From positions 1 to 64,000 of the forward strand of contig JBMNJV010000004.1 in NCBI GenBank assembly GCA_050951845.1: DNA of 64,000 nucleotides, read 5' to 3'. The position numbers were made by a program, and so were the translations under genes. This stretch comes from UBA5436 sp050951845. Lineage in GTDB: Bacteria; Bacillota; Clostridia; Saccharofermentanales; DTU023. The notes under the pieces are model-generated. The model saw only the letters and a list, made by a program, of their open reading frames with translations, was not told where the DNA came from and searched no databases. Below are positions 8,111 to 17,466 of this stretch, in pieces (the stretch's first letter is position 1; each line of letters begins with the position of its first letter).

Positions 8111-9577
8111 ATGAAAATTCTGCCGACTTTAACTGAAGTTAAGAAAATTGCTTCAGATGCAAAATACAACGTGCTGCCGGTTAGCTGTGAGATTCTTTCC
8201 GACTTTACCACTCCTATTGAAACAATAAAGATACTGAAAAATGTATCCACACATTGTTATATGCTGGAATCCGCTCAGGCAAACGAAACATGGGGGCGTT
8301 ATACGTTCCTTGGTTATGACCCTAAAATGGAGATTACTTGCCTGGACGGTGAAATGAAAATCGGGAATGTAAAAGTTAAAACGGAGCATCCTTCCGACTA
8401 CCTTCGTCAAATACTTGCGGATTACAAAAGTCCTCGTTTCGAGTATCTTCCTTCATTTACAGGAGGCTTGGTCGGATACTTTTCCTACGATTATATCGGC
8501 TACTATGAGCCGACTGTGAAATGCAATGTTGAGGATACTGAAGATTTTAAAGATGTTGACCTGATGTTATTCGACAAAGTAATCGCTTTTGATCATCTCC
8601 GCCAGAAGATTATTCTCATTGTCAACATGTTGCTCGATGAGGTCGAAACAGGATATAACAAAGCGGTCATGGAGTTGAAACAGCTTGCGGAACTTCTGAG
8701 ACACGGTGAAAAGAAAAATGAACCCTGCGGAAAACTGCTTGGCGAAGTGACACCGCTTTTTGACAAAGAACAGTTCTGCGATATGGTTGAGAAAGCAAAA
8801 CATTATATTCGTGAAGGAGATATTTTCCAGATTGTGCTTTCCAACCGTCTGAGTGCTCCCTTTGAAGGAAGTCTGCTCAATACTTATCGCGTGCTTCGTA
8901 CCATTAATCCTTCGCCGTATATGTTTTATTTTTCCGGGACCGATGTTGAAGTTGCAGGTGCTTCTCCTGAAACTTTAGTTAAGCTGGAAAACGGCGTACT
9001 TCATACTTTCCCGCTTGCAGGAACAAGACCGAGAGGTAAAAATACCGAAGAGGATCTGGCACTCGAAACGGAATTGCTTGCAGATGAAAAAGAACTTGCG
9101 GAACATAATATGTTGGTTGATCTGGGCAGAAATGATCTGGGAAAAATCAGTAAATTCGGTACGGTTCAAGTAGAAAAACTTCATTCGATTGAGCGGTTTT
9201 CCCATGTCATGCACATTGGATCTACTGTTCGTGGTGAGATATCCGATGATTACGATGCTTTGGATGCTGTTGAAGCAGTACTGCCTGCAGGAACGCTTTC
9301 CGGTGCTCCGAAAATCAGGGCTTGTCAGCTTATAGGAGAGCTTGAAAATAATAAGCGCGGCATTTACGGCGGTGCTATCGGGTACATTGACTTCACGGGA
9401 AATATGGATACCTGCATTGCCATCCGTATTGCTTATAAGAAAAACGGTAAGATTTTCGTGAGAAGCGGAGCGGGAATTGTGGCAGATTCTATACCTGAAA
9501 AAGAGTTTGAAGAATGTTTGAACAAAGCTAAATCTTCGCTGAAAGCTATGGAACTTGCGCAGGAGGCGGAATTATGA
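8111..9577 (+). CDS. trpE: Anthranilate synthase component I
   Basis: TrpE makes anthranilate from chorismate, using ammonia delivered by TrpG. The 489-residue length is normal. The N-terminal LESA motif followed by NETWGRY is the tryptophan feedback site, so enzyme-level inhibition should add to the leader control. The C-terminal chorismate-binding domain shows DIFQIVLSNR, AGTRPRG, DLGRNDLG, LPAGTLSGAPK and RSGAGIV. An in-frame TTG lies at 8096, but it precedes GGAGGTG (8098-8104), which is correctly spaced for ATG 8111. The trpG start overlaps the stop (ATGA). It is the first gene of a complete seven-gene operon. Confidence 0.98.
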   Translation: MKILPTLTEVKKIASDAKYNVLPVSCEILSDFTTPIETIKILKNVSTHCYMLESAQANETWGRYTFLGYDPKMEITCLDGEMKIGNVKVKTEHPSDYLRQILADYKSPRFEYLPSFTGGLVGYFSYDYIGYYEPTVKCNVEDTEDFKDVDLMLFDKVIAFDHLRQKIILIVNMLLDEVETGYNKAVMELKQLAELLRHGEKKNEPCGKLLGEVTPLFDKEQFCDMVEKAKHYIREGDIFQIVLSNRLSAPFEGSLLNTYRVLRTINPSPYMFYFSGTDVEVAGASPETLVKLENGVLHTFPLAGTRPRGKNTEEDLALETELLADEKELAEHNMLVDLGRNDLGKISKFGTVQVEKLHSIERFSHVMHIGSTVRGEISDDYDALDAVEAVLPAGTLSGAPKIRACQLIGELENNKRGIYGGAIGYIDFTGNMDTCIAIRIAYKKNGKIFVRSGAGIVADSIPEKEFEECLNKAKSSLKAMELAQEAEL

Positions 9578-10143
9578 TCTTACTCATTGATAATTATGAC
9601 AGTTTTTCGTATAACCTTTTTCAGCTCGTCGGAGAGATTGATCCGGATATTAAGATCATTCGAAACGATGAAATGACAGTGGAACAAATCAGAGAATTAA
9701 ACCCCGATCGAATTATTTTGTCGCCGGGACCCGGCAGACCGGAGGAAGCAGGCGTACTTATTGAAGTGGTTCAAACACTGGGAAAAGATATTCCGATTCT
9801 TGGTGTATGCCTCGGTCATCAGGCGATTTGTGCAGCTTTCGGTGCGACCGTAAGCTATGCCAAAGAACTGATGCACGGTAAACAGTCGAATGTCAGTTTT
9901 AACAAAGATTGTCCGTTATTCATGGACTGTCCTGAAACAGCTCCTGTTGCCCGGTACCACTCGCTTGCAGCTGATGCCGACACAATCCCGGAAGAACTGA
10001 AAATAACCGCCCTCACCACGGATGGTGAAGTAATGGCGGTACAACATAAGAATTATCCCATTTACGGTGTGCAGTTTCATCCTGAATCCATTATGACACC
10101 GGATGGAAAACAAATACTCAGAAATTTTATAGAGGAGATATGA
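9574..10143 (+). CDS. trpG: Anthranilate synthase component II (glutamine amidotransferase)
   Basis: This class I glutamine amidotransferase supplies ammonia to TrpE. The 189 residues carry the nucleophile elbow GVCLGHQAI (Cys about 80) and the His-Glu of QFHPES near residue 170. The oxyanion region SPGPGRP is at about 50-56. It is not fused to TrpD or TrpE. The start overlaps the trpE stop by 4 bases, and AGGAGG precedes it. In some firmicutes a single amidotransferase serves both TrpE and PabB; here the location argues for a dedicated trp subunit, though dual use cannot be excluded. Confidence 0.97.
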   Translation: MILLIDNYDSFSYNLFQLVGEIDPDIKIIRNDEMTVEQIRELNPDRIILSPGPGRPEEAGVLIEVVQTLGKDIPILGVCLGHQAICAAFGATVSYAKELMHGKQSNVSFNKDCPLFMDCPETAPVARYHSLAADADTIPEELKITALTTDGEVMAVQHKNYPIYGVQFHPESIMTPDGKQILRNFIEEI

Positions 10144-10146
10144 ATC

Positions 10147-11178
10147 ATGATTAAAGAAGCTATTGTAAAAATTGTAAATAAAGAAGACCTTACCTATGAT
10201 GAGGCATATACAGTAATGAATGAAATTATGAGCGGTGAAACAACCGCTACGCAAAATGCCGCTTTCCTGGCAGCTTTGTCTACCAAAAGTGCCAGAGCTG
10301 AAACCACGGACGAGATAGCAGGTTGCGCCGCTGCCATGAGAGCACACGCTACCAAAGTTGATACCGGCATGGAGCTTTTTGAAATCGTCGGAACGGGCGG
10401 AGATAATGCCCACAGTTTCAATATTTCCACAACCTCCGCTCTGGTGGCGGCGGCAGCGGGAATGAAAGTTGCAAAGCATGGAAACAGAGCCGCATCTTCT
10501 AAAAGCGGAACAGCGGATTGTCTGGAAGCTTTGGGTGTAAATATTCAGCAGAGTCCGGAAAAATGTATTGAACTGCTGAACAAAGTAGGTATGTGTTTCT
10601 TTTTCGCTCAGAAATACCATACCTCTATGAAATATGTAGGTGCTGTTCGTAAAGAGCTGGGTTTTCGCACAGTGTTCAACATTCTCGGTCCTCTTACCAA
10701 TCCGGGAACACCTTCTCAGCAATTACTCGGCGTTTATGATGATTATCTGGTAGAACCGTTGGCTCAGGTACTTATCAATCTCGGAATTCAACGCGGTATG
10801 GTCGTGTACGGACAGGATAAGCTTGACGAAATATCCATGAGTTCGCCGACTACAATCTGTGAGATTCGTGACGGCTGGTTCAAATCTTCTGTCATCGCTC
10901 CCGAGGATTTCGGTTTTGAACGTTGTTCCAAAGAAGAGCTGAGAGGTGGTACACCGGAAGAAAATGCTCAGATTACTCTTGCCATTTTGAATGGAGAAAA
11001 GGGACCGAAGAGAGATGCAGTTCTTATGAACGCCGGAGCTTCTTTATATATCGGCGGTAAGGCTGACAACTTAAAAGATGGAATCTCTCTTGCCACCGAA
11101 AACATTGATTCCGGCAAAGCTCTTGCAACTCTGAATAAACTGATTGAAATCAGCAACTGTCCGGAGGTAGCAGTATGA
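10147..11178 (+). CDS. trpD: Anthranilate phosphoribosyltransferase
   Basis: TrpD joins anthranilate to PRPP. Its 343 residues show the PRPP loop GTGGDNAHSFNIST (about 79-92), the KHGNRAASSKSG segment, and the anthranilate-side motif NILGPLTNPG. It starts 3 bases after trpG, behind a GGAGA site. The whole family signature is intact. The two PRPP synthetases at 34.4-36.9 kb would supply its substrate but are not linked to it. Confidence 0.97.
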   Translation: MIKEAIVKIVNKEDLTYDEAYTVMNEIMSGETTATQNAAFLAALSTKSARAETTDEIAGCAAAMRAHATKVDTGMELFEIVGTGGDNAHSFNISTTSALVAAAAGMKVAKHGNRAASSKSGTADCLEALGVNIQQSPEKCIELLNKVGMCFFFAQKYHTSMKYVGAVRKELGFRTVFNILGPLTNPGTPSQQLLGVYDDYLVEPLAQVLINLGIQRGMVVYGQDKLDEISMSSPTTICEIRDGWFKSSVIAPEDFGFERCSKEELRGGTPEENAQITLAILNGEKGPKRDAVLMNAGASLYIGGKADNLKDGISLATENIDSGKALATLNKLIEISNCPEVAV

Positions 11179-11957
11179 CAATATTGGATCAATTGGCGGA
11201 TCATGCACGAAAACGTGTGGACGAAGCAAAAAGAAAGGTTTCTCTCGAAAAAATTAAACAAGAAGCCCTGTCCTTGCCCCAAGGCAGCTTTGCTTTTGAA
11301 AATGCACTGAGAAAGTCGGATATTTCATTTATTTGTGAATGCAAAAAAGCATCACCGTCCAAAGGTCTGATTGCAGCGGATTTTCCCTATGTGCAGATTG
11401 CCAAAGAATATGAAACGGCCGGTGCAGATTGCATTTCCGTGTTGACAGAGCCGAAATGGTTTTTAGGAAGTGACGAATATCTCAGGGAGATTGCTGAAGC
11501 TGTTTCCATTCCTTGTCTGCGTAAGGATTTTACTGTGGATGAGTATTTGATCTATGAAGCAAAGGTACTTGGAGCATCGGCAGTTCTTCTGATATGTTCC
11601 ATTCTGACAGAGGAACAATTGAAGGATTATATTTCAATCTGTGATGAGCTCGGTCTTTCCGCTTTAGTCGAAGCGCATAATGAAAGTGAAGTCGGAACAG
11701 CAATCAAGAGCGGAGCACGTATGATCGGTATCAATAACCGCAACCTTAAGGATTTTTCCGTAGATACCGATAATAGTGCAAGACTTCGCAGACTGATTCC
11801 GCAGGAAGTGTTGTTTGTCGCTGAAAGCGGCGTTAACAATGCTGACGATGTGGCAAAACTTCGTGAAATCGGAGCAGATGCGGTGCTGATCGGTGAAGCG
11901 CTGATGCGATCGGCCGATAAAAAAGCAAAACTCGCAGAACTGCGGGGTACAGTATGA
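11175..11957 (+). CDS. trpC: Indole-3-glycerol-phosphate synthase
   Basis: A (beta/alpha)8 enzyme of 260 residues that closes the indole ring. It shows the N-terminal CECKKASPSKG substrate loop, LRKDFTVDEYLI with the catalytic Lys, LVEAHNESE, GINNRNLKDF and FVAESGV. It is separate from TrpF, as in Bacillus and most clostridia. A 4-base ATGA overlap links it to trpD, and another links it to trpF. Confidence 0.97.
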   Translation: MTILDQLADHARKRVDEAKRKVSLEKIKQEALSLPQGSFAFENALRKSDISFICECKKASPSKGLIAADFPYVQIAKEYETAGADCISVLTEPKWFLGSDEYLREIAEAVSIPCLRKDFTVDEYLIYEAKVLGASAVLLICSILTEEQLKDYISICDELGLSALVEAHNESEVGTAIKSGARMIGINNRNLKDFSVDTDNSARLRRLIPQEVLFVAESGVNNADDVAKLREIGADAVLIGEALMRSADKKAKLAELRGTV

Positions 11958-12571
11958 CAAAAATAAAACTATGTGGTCTTTCGCGTCCTTGTGATATAGA
12001 AGTTGCAAACGAATTGAAACCGGAGTATGTCGGATTTGTATTTGCACAAAAAAGTAAACGTTATATTAAACCGGAAACAGCGGTGAAATTGAAACAATTA
12101 CTTTCTCCTGAAATATTTGCGGTCGGTGTGTTTGTCAATGAATCTGCGGAAAAGATTGCTGAACTCTTAAATGACGGTGTAATCGATATTGCCCAGCTTC
12201 ACGGAAATGAGGACGAAGACTACATAAGACAATTGAAACTGCTTACCGATAAGCCGATAATCAAGGCTTTCCGGATAGAAACGGCAAGCGATATTGCCGA
12301 TGCGGAACAATGTTCTGCCGATTATATTTTGCTGGATTCCGGTGCGGGCACGGGAACAGTATTTGATTGGAACCTGACACAAGGTATGAACAGACCATAT
12401 TTTCTTGCCGGAGGGCTGGGAATTGACAATGTGGAAAATGCGGTGAAACATTTAAATCCCTTTGGGGTAGATGTCAGTTCAGGTATTGAAACTGACGGAC
12501 TGAAAGATAAAACAAAAATGGCGGTATTTGTTGCCGCTGTCAGAAAGGAAAAAGAACATGATAAATCTTAA
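11954..12571 (+). CDS. trpF: Phosphoribosylanthranilate isomerase
   Basis: TrpF carries out the Amadori rearrangement of phosphoribosylanthranilate. The 205 residues show the N-terminal KLCGLSRPCDI with the general-base Cys, the YVGFVFAQKSKR segment, the QLHGNED motif, LLDSGAGTGTVFDW with the catalytic Asp, and the phosphate-binding FLAGGLG and GVDVSSGIE. One deviation is CGLSRP, where most family members have CGxTR. The stop lies inside the start of trpB. Confidence 0.96.
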   Translation: MTKIKLCGLSRPCDIEVANELKPEYVGFVFAQKSKRYIKPETAVKLKQLLSPEIFAVGVFVNESAEKIAELLNDGVIDIAQLHGNEDEDYIRQLKLLTDKPIIKAFRIETASDIADAEQCSADYILLDSGAGTGTVFDWNLTQGMNRPYFLAGGLGIDNVENAVKHLNPFGVDVSSGIETDGLKDKTKMAVFVAAVRKEKEHDKS

Positions 12572-13748
12572 GGGACGCTTCGGTATTCACGGCGGTCAGT
12601 ATATCCCTGAGACTTTAATGAATGCAGTAATTGAGCTGGAAGAAGCATATGATTATTACAAAAATGACCCGGAATTTAACAAAGAGCTTAACGAGCTTTT
12701 CAACGAATATGCAGGCAGACCGTCCAGATTGTACTATGCTGAAAAAATGACAAAGGATCTCGGTGGTGCGAAAATCTATTTAAAGCGTGAGGACCTGAAC
12801 CATACCGGTGCTCATAAAATCAACAATGTACTCGGTCAGGCGCTTCTGGCAAAGAAGATGGGGAAAACTCGCCTGATTGCCGAAACGGGAGCCGGTCAGC
12901 ACGGTGTTGCCACAGCAACCGCTGCTGCTCTCATGGGTATGGAATGCGTAGTTTTTATGGGAGAAGAGGATATTGTCCGGCAGGCACTTAATGTGTATCG
13001 GATGCGGTTGCTCGGAGCGGAAGTTATTCCTGTTACCTCTGGAACAAAAACGTTGAAGGATGCCGTATCGGAAACCATGCGTGAATGGACCTCCCGTATT
13101 AGTGATACTCATTATTGTCTCGGTTCAGTAATGGGCCCTCATCCGTTTCCGACTATTGTCCGTGATTTTCAAGCTGTGATTTCTAAAGAGATTAAGGAAC
13201 AGATTGTTGAAAAAGAGGGCAGATTGCCTGATGTTGTTATCGCCTGTGTGGGTGGCGGCTCTAATGCCATTGGCAGTTTCTATCACTTTATTGAAGATGA
13301 AAACGTTAAGCTGATCGGCTGTGAAGCTGCGGGCAGAGGTATTGATACCTTTGAAACAGCTGCAACCGTAAACACCGGACGGCTAGGTATTTTCCATGGG
13401 ATGAAATCCTATTTCTGTCAAGATGAATATGGGCAAATTGCTCCGGTTTATTCGATTTCTGCAGGTCTTGACTATCCGGGTATCGGCCCCGAACATGCTC
13501 ATCTGCATGATATCGGCAGAGCGGAATATGTACCGGTTACTGATGATGAAGCGGTAAACGCATTTGAATATCTGGCAAAGACCGAAGGTATCATTCCGGC
13601 AATCGAATCGGCACATGCCGTTGCTCACGCGTTGAAAATAGGACCGACAATGGATAAAGATAAAATCATCGTTATCACAATTTCCGGCAGAGGTGACAAA
13701 GACTGTGCCGCTGTTGCCCGCTACAGAGGGGAGGATATCCATGAGTAA
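12558..13748 (+). CDS. trpB: Tryptophan synthase beta subunit
   Basis: This PLP enzyme condenses indole and serine. The PLP lysine is in LNHTGAHKINN (about residue 83), the phosphate cup is VGGGSNAIG, and the C-terminal SGRGDKD is intact. It is the short TrpB1 type of 396 residues, not the TrpB2 type. An in-frame TTG at 12528 is rejected because AAAGGA (12544-12549) is spaced for ATG 12558. It overlaps trpF by 14 bases and trpA by 8, so the synthase subunits are coupled for equal expression. Confidence 0.97.
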   Translation: MINLKGRFGIHGGQYIPETLMNAVIELEEAYDYYKNDPEFNKELNELFNEYAGRPSRLYYAEKMTKDLGGAKIYLKREDLNHTGAHKINNVLGQALLAKKMGKTRLIAETGAGQHGVATATAAALMGMECVVFMGEEDIVRQALNVYRMRLLGAEVIPVTSGTKTLKDAVSETMREWTSRISDTHYCLGSVMGPHPFPTIVRDFQAVISKEIKEQIVEKEGRLPDVVIACVGGGSNAIGSFYHFIEDENVKLIGCEAAGRGIDTFETAATVNTGRLGIFHGMKSYFCQDEYGQIAPVYSISAGLDYPGIGPEHAHLHDIGRAEYVPVTDDEAVNAFEYLAKTEGIIPAIESAHAVAHALKIGPTMDKDKIIVITISGRGDKDCAAVARYRGEDIHE

Positions 13749-14517
13749 GATTAAGAAAGCATTTGAAAACGGTAAGGCGTTTATTCCCTTTATTACCTGT
13801 GGTGATCCGGATCTGGAAACCACTGCTAAAGTGGTTCGGGCTTCTGTGGAAAACGGAGCAGACCTCATTGAACTGGGTATACCTTTTTCTGATCCTATCG
13901 CCGAAGGTCCCGTTATTCAAGGAGCCAATTTAAGAGCATTAAATGGTGGAGTGACAACCGATAAAATTTTCGAACTGGTGAAAGAACTTCGGAAAGATGT
14001 GACAGTACCGATGGTCTTCATGACCTACGCCAATGTGGTCTTTTCTTATGGCGCGGAAAAGTTTATTTCCGCTTGTAATAAAATCGGAATCGACGGTCTG
14101 ATTTTGCCCGATCTTCCCTTTGAAGAGAAAAAAGAATTTGCACCTCTCTGCAAACAGTACAGAGTAGATTTAATTTCTCTGATTGCACCGACATCGGAAA
14201 ATCGCATTGCCATGATTGCCGGAGAAGCGGAGGGTTTCATCTATATTGTTTCCAGTCTCGGAGTAACGGGTACACGAAGTGAAATCAAGACAGATCTGGC
14301 TTCTATTGTTAAGGTGGTCAGAGAAAATACAGATGTACCGTGTGCAATCGGCTTCGGTATTTCGACACCTGAACAAGCAAGAAAAATGGCAGAGATTTCT
14401 GACGGCGCCATTGTCGGTTCGGCAATTATTAAGTTACTGGACCAGTATGGTAAAGAAGCACCGAAGTATGTTGGAGAATATGTGAAGTCAATGAAGAACG
14501 CAATGAAATTTCTTTAA
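13741..14517 (+). CDS. trpA: Tryptophan synthase alpha subunit
   Basis: TrpA cleaves indole-3-glycerol phosphate and channels indole to TrpB. The 258 residues carry the two catalytic acids in LIELGIPFSDP (Glu) and in the FITCGDPD to SDP loop (Asp), and the phosphate site GFGIS. GGGGAGG (13728-13735) precedes ATG 13741; upstream in-frame codons belong to trpB. It is the last trp gene. No strong terminator is seen between it and the next promoter near 14654. Confidence 0.97.
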   Translation: MSKIKKAFENGKAFIPFITCGDPDLETTAKVVRASVENGADLIELGIPFSDPIAEGPVIQGANLRALNGGVTTDKIFELVKELRKDVTVPMVFMTYANVVFSYGAEKFISACNKIGIDGLILPDLPFEEKKEFAPLCKQYRVDLISLIAPTSENRIAMIAGEAEGFIYIVSSLGVTGTRSEIKTDLASIVKVVRENTDVPCAIGFGISTPEQARKMAEISDGAIVGSAIIKLLDQYGKEAPKYVGEYVKSMKNAMKFL

Positions 14518-14650
14518 TTTCTTTAATAAATAGAATGTTATTGTTAACAGATAAAGGATTATCTTACAAGCAATAATTTACAAATAAACAGTTAAGATTT
14601 ATAAAATTAAGATTAAATTCATTGTTTTTAATTTTTGTCAATGAAAATGT

Positions 14651-14659
14651 TGCTATAAT
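14651..14659 (+). promoter_or_regulatory. Extended -10 promoter upstream of the XRE gene
   Basis: TGCTATAAT (14651-14659) is a perfect extended -10. The nearest TTGTCA (14635-14640) is too close (13-base spacer) to be a normal -35. Transcription would start around 14666, at the AAGGAGG, so the 5' leader is nearly absent. Confidence 0.55.
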
Positions 14660-14680
14660 ACCGTCAAGGAGGTGATTGAA

Positions 14681-15739
14681 TTGGTGAAAAGTAAATTGAA
14701 AGACAATGAAACGTTCCTTATGTATAATTTGCGGTATTTAGTAACAAATAAATATGGCAGTCAAAAGGAGTTGGCGAATATTTTGGAGGTTTCTGAATCC
14801 TCTCTGACAAAGTATGTAAACGGAACCGGTGAGCCGCCGGTCCATGTTTTAATGAAAATCAAAGAATTACATAATATTCCTATAGATAAGTTGCTATATC
14901 AATGTGCAGATGAAAAAGATGAAGTAATAGTCGCAAAAGAGGTCGTTCCGGTTGAACAACCCTTATATGACAGGTTTATCGGTTTTTATCATGTTTATTA
15001 TTTTAATACTAATAAAAACGATATGAATTCTATTTCATTAGATAAATCATTAAGCTACGGACTATTGCTGTTGTATAAGAAAACGAATGATCTTGGACTT
15101 TCATCGTATTATTCCATGGCTATGTTAGGGTTAACCGGAGATAAGTTAAATTATTATTCGTATTTAAAGCATAAGGAAGTCGAAGAAATCAAAGATGAAT
15201 TTGTTAAAGGTTCTGCTAAAAGCGAGCATGTCTATTGTTATAAAGGTGTCTTTGATGTTATGGGAAGTGCAGTATATATAGATTTTGTAAATACTTCTAA
15301 AGATAAAGCAAATATCATTTTAGCTAATCCGAATAGTGATAAAAAATATATCGGTGGTCTTGGCACAATTAATTCTCTGTCAAGAGGCGGAGAACAAAAT
15401 GCTTGTGTTCAGTTCATCGGTATTTCCAAGGAACTTATTATTGGCGCGGAAACTGAAATAGCTCAATATTTACTGATAAATAACGCTCAGTTCAATTTAA
15501 AAGAAGAATCTAAACTACTTATTGAAAAATTCAAATATTTTAACGGCAGTTCAGATGGTTACTTTGCTGTTGATAATCTGACAACACAGGAAAAGGAAGT
15601 ACTGATGCAGCATAATCTTGAATTGCTTGTCAAGAAGATCTATGACAATCAGCGATTTAAAATCGGTTATGTAAGTAATAAGCAAGAAAAAATGTGGTAC
15701 AAGTACATAAAAGAGTTTAACAGTAAAAACAGGAGGTAG
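14681..15739 (+). CDS. XRE-type helix-turn-helix protein with unknown C-terminal domain
   Basis: The N-terminal 65 residues form a Cro/CI-type helix-turn-helix: YGSQKELANILEVSESSLTKY is the DNA-binding unit, followed by a helix with MKIKELHNIPIDKLL. The remaining ~280 residues match no family I can name. They are soluble and mixed alpha/beta, with FYHVYYFNTNKND and a Gly-rich GGLGTINSLSRGG stretch, so a ligand-sensing domain is possible. The start is TTG 14681 or GTG 14684; a GTG at 14672 overlaps the AAGGAGGTG ribosome binding site and is rejected. The RSH-like gene follows after 5 bases, so the two are one transcription unit, and this protein is probably its regulator. Confidence 0.75.
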   Translation: MVKSKLKDNETFLMYNLRYLVTNKYGSQKELANILEVSESSLTKYVNGTGEPPVHVLMKIKELHNIPIDKLLYQCADEKDEVIVAKEVVPVEQPLYDRFIGFYHVYYFNTNKNDMNSISLDKSLSYGLLLLYKKTNDLGLSSYYSMAMLGLTGDKLNYYSYLKHKEVEEIKDEFVKGSAKSEHVYCYKGVFDVMGSAVYIDFVNTSKDKANIILANPNSDKKYIGGLGTINSLSRGGEQNACVQFIGISKELIIGAETEIAQYLLINNAQFNLKEESKLLIEKFKYFNGSSDGYFAVDNLTTQEKEVLMQHNLELLVKKIYDNQRFKIGYVSNKQEKMWYKYIKEFNSKNRR

Positions 15740-15744
15740 TCAGT

Positions 15745-17169
15745 ATGTGTCAGGAATTAGATAAACGTTTTAGAAATATGTTAAATTACATGAAATCAAA
15801 TCAGTTTATTATCAATCCTTCGTTGTTAAAAATCGCATATAAAACTGCCAAAGAATGTCACAAGTTTCAAAAAAGAGAAAGCGGTGAGCCTTATTTGTCC
15901 CACACTTTATCAGTAGCAGAAATTCTTGCTTATCGAGGCTTTGAGACTAATATTATTGCTGCAGCCTTACTACATGATGTGGTAGAGGATGTTGAAGAGA
16001 TCACGATTCAGGATATTTGTGAAAAAACAAACAGAGAAGTAGCCGACATTGTTGAGGCAGTAACAAAAATCAATAAAGAAGAGCTTGTTGGAGCAACCAA
16101 AGAAGAAATCGACAAAATCAGCTTTAATAAGTTTATTAATTTATCTTCTGAAAACAAGTATGGATTCTATGTAAAATTTGCGGACAGAATCCATAATCTC
16201 AGAACTATCGGTGGTAAAAAGGATCCGGAAAAGAGAATCCGGAAGGCGGAAGAAACAAGAAAATATTTATTGCCGATTGCTAAAGAATTAAATGCACATT
16301 CTTTTTATAACGAAATTGATAATTTGTGTTTTAAAATTCTCGATGCAATAAATTTTCAATTAATTCACGATAAATATAATGAGCACATCGATCTGCTTGG
16401 TAATCCTGTTAAAGAATTAGAGGCCTTACTTTCAGATATTTCAATTGAAAAAAATCCGGGAAGTTCTTACTCGTTTGAACACGAAATAATTACTGAAAGA
16501 CAGTTGTATAACAGATTGATTAAAGTTACTGAAAATATAGATCATGATTTTTTAAAATCTATTCATGCATGTACAGTTCCGATCAAACACTATTTTGTCT
16601 TAATTAATTCAGACGAAAAAGATTGTATCCGTGCGTTTTATGATCTGTATATGGATTATTTATATAACAATGGCTATTACTGGGTTGCTGAAGAAAAATT
16701 TTGCGGCGTGGATAGTATAATCCTGGAGGATTCCTTAGAAAATCATTATCAATTTACGTTGTTGAAAAGAGAGGATTATCTTCAATTCCAAAACGGTACA
16801 ACTGACGGAGTTCATATTAATTATATTGAAGACGATGATGTATATGAAGCTTTTTCAAAGAAAATCATTGTTTTTAAGAAGGATGGAGAAAGACTTGAAA
16901 TTGAAGAAGGAGCTACCGTATTAGACTTTGCTTTCGCAATTCATGATGAATTGGGTTTATGTGCTCAATATGCTTATCTTAATAAAAATACAAACAGAGT
17001 TGATTTATCTACAAAGCTATGTGAAGGAGATCGAATTAATATTATTTCGAATACCGTCAAAGGAGAATATACAAATTATACTGCCGAAGTTCGCTGGTTT
17101 GAATTTGTAACTACTAAAAAAGCCAAAAAGAGTTTAATCAAGTACTTTGAGAGAAAATACAATATTTAG
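15745..17169 (+). CDS. RelA/SpoT-like protein: intact HD hydrolase, degenerate synthetase region, TGS domain
   Basis: The N-terminal HD domain has all the (p)ppGpp hydrolase positions: H39 and H53, HD at 77-78, ED at 81-82, and D147/N151 in KFADRIHNLRT. A TGS domain follows at about 372-435 (VFKKDGERLEIEEGATVLDFAFAIH). After it comes the short RSH-like tail WFEFVTTKKAKKSLIKYF. Between them, residues about 210-370 occupy the synthetase position but lack the canonical RxKxxxS and GYQSLH-type motifs. The helix-and-strand pattern (CIRAFYDLYMDYL, then a strand-rich part) suggests a decayed synthetase fold. There is no C-terminal ACT domain. It is likely a hydrolase-only alarmone enzyme, or an antitoxin-like neutraliser, under control of the XRE partner. 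AGGAGG precedes the ATG. Confidence 0.8.
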   Translation: MCQELDKRFRNMLNYMKSNQFIINPSLLKIAYKTAKECHKFQKRESGEPYLSHTLSVAEILAYRGFETNIIAAALLHDVVEDVEEITIQDICEKTNREVADIVEAVTKINKEELVGATKEEIDKISFNKFINLSSENKYGFYVKFADRIHNLRTIGGKKDPEKRIRKAEETRKYLLPIAKELNAHSFYNEIDNLCFKILDAINFQLIHDKYNEHIDLLGNPVKELEALLSDISIEKNPGSSYSFEHEIITERQLYNRLIKVTENIDHDFLKSIHACTVPIKHYFVLINSDEKDCIRAFYDLYMDYLYNNGYYWVAEEKFCGVDSIILEDSLENHYQFTLLKREDYLQFQNGTTDGVHINYIEDDDVYEAFSKKIIVFKKDGERLEIEEGATVLDFAFAIHDELGLCAQYAYLNKNTNRVDLSTKLCEGDRINIISNTVKGEYTNYTAEVRWFEFVTTKKAKKSLIKYFERKYNI

Positions 17170-17279
17170 AAATCATACTAAATATATAAGTCATATCTAT
17201 ATTCTGTTTCCGTTTTAACATTCTTGCTTTTTCTTTTCAATAAATTGTTTTTAAATTGACATGGTAGTTGAAATAATAG

Positions 17280-17302
17280 CACACTTAATAAGTGTGTTTT
17301 TT
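17280..17302 (+). terminator. Intrinsic terminator after the RSH-like gene
   Basis: 7-bp stem CACACTT (17280-17286) / AAGTGTG (17290-17296), 3-base loop, then TTTTTT (17297-17302). The rest of the gap (17303-17466) is AT-rich, with no gene seen. Confidence 0.85.
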
Positions 17303-17466
17303 ATAGTGTGAAGGATATTCAAATATATCTTCTAATACTGAAAGCAAGGCGAGTTATATATCTGAAACGTAATAAAAAAAAGAGCAATTAACCCCAAAAA
17401 TCAGCACGCATCTAGGCGAAGTAATGCCAGATATATAAAAAATTATTAGGAAAGAGGTGATGCAAT

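Noticed and set aside
9916..10722. Long minus-strand open frame (268 residues) across trpG and trpD
   Set aside because: It lies antisense to two clear enzymes, has no ribosome binding site, and its translation is Cys/Phe/Ser-rich without any family motif.
15745..17169. Full bifunctional RelA/SpoT
   Set aside because: The synthetase motifs are not visible between the HD and TGS parts, and the protein is about 250 residues too short.
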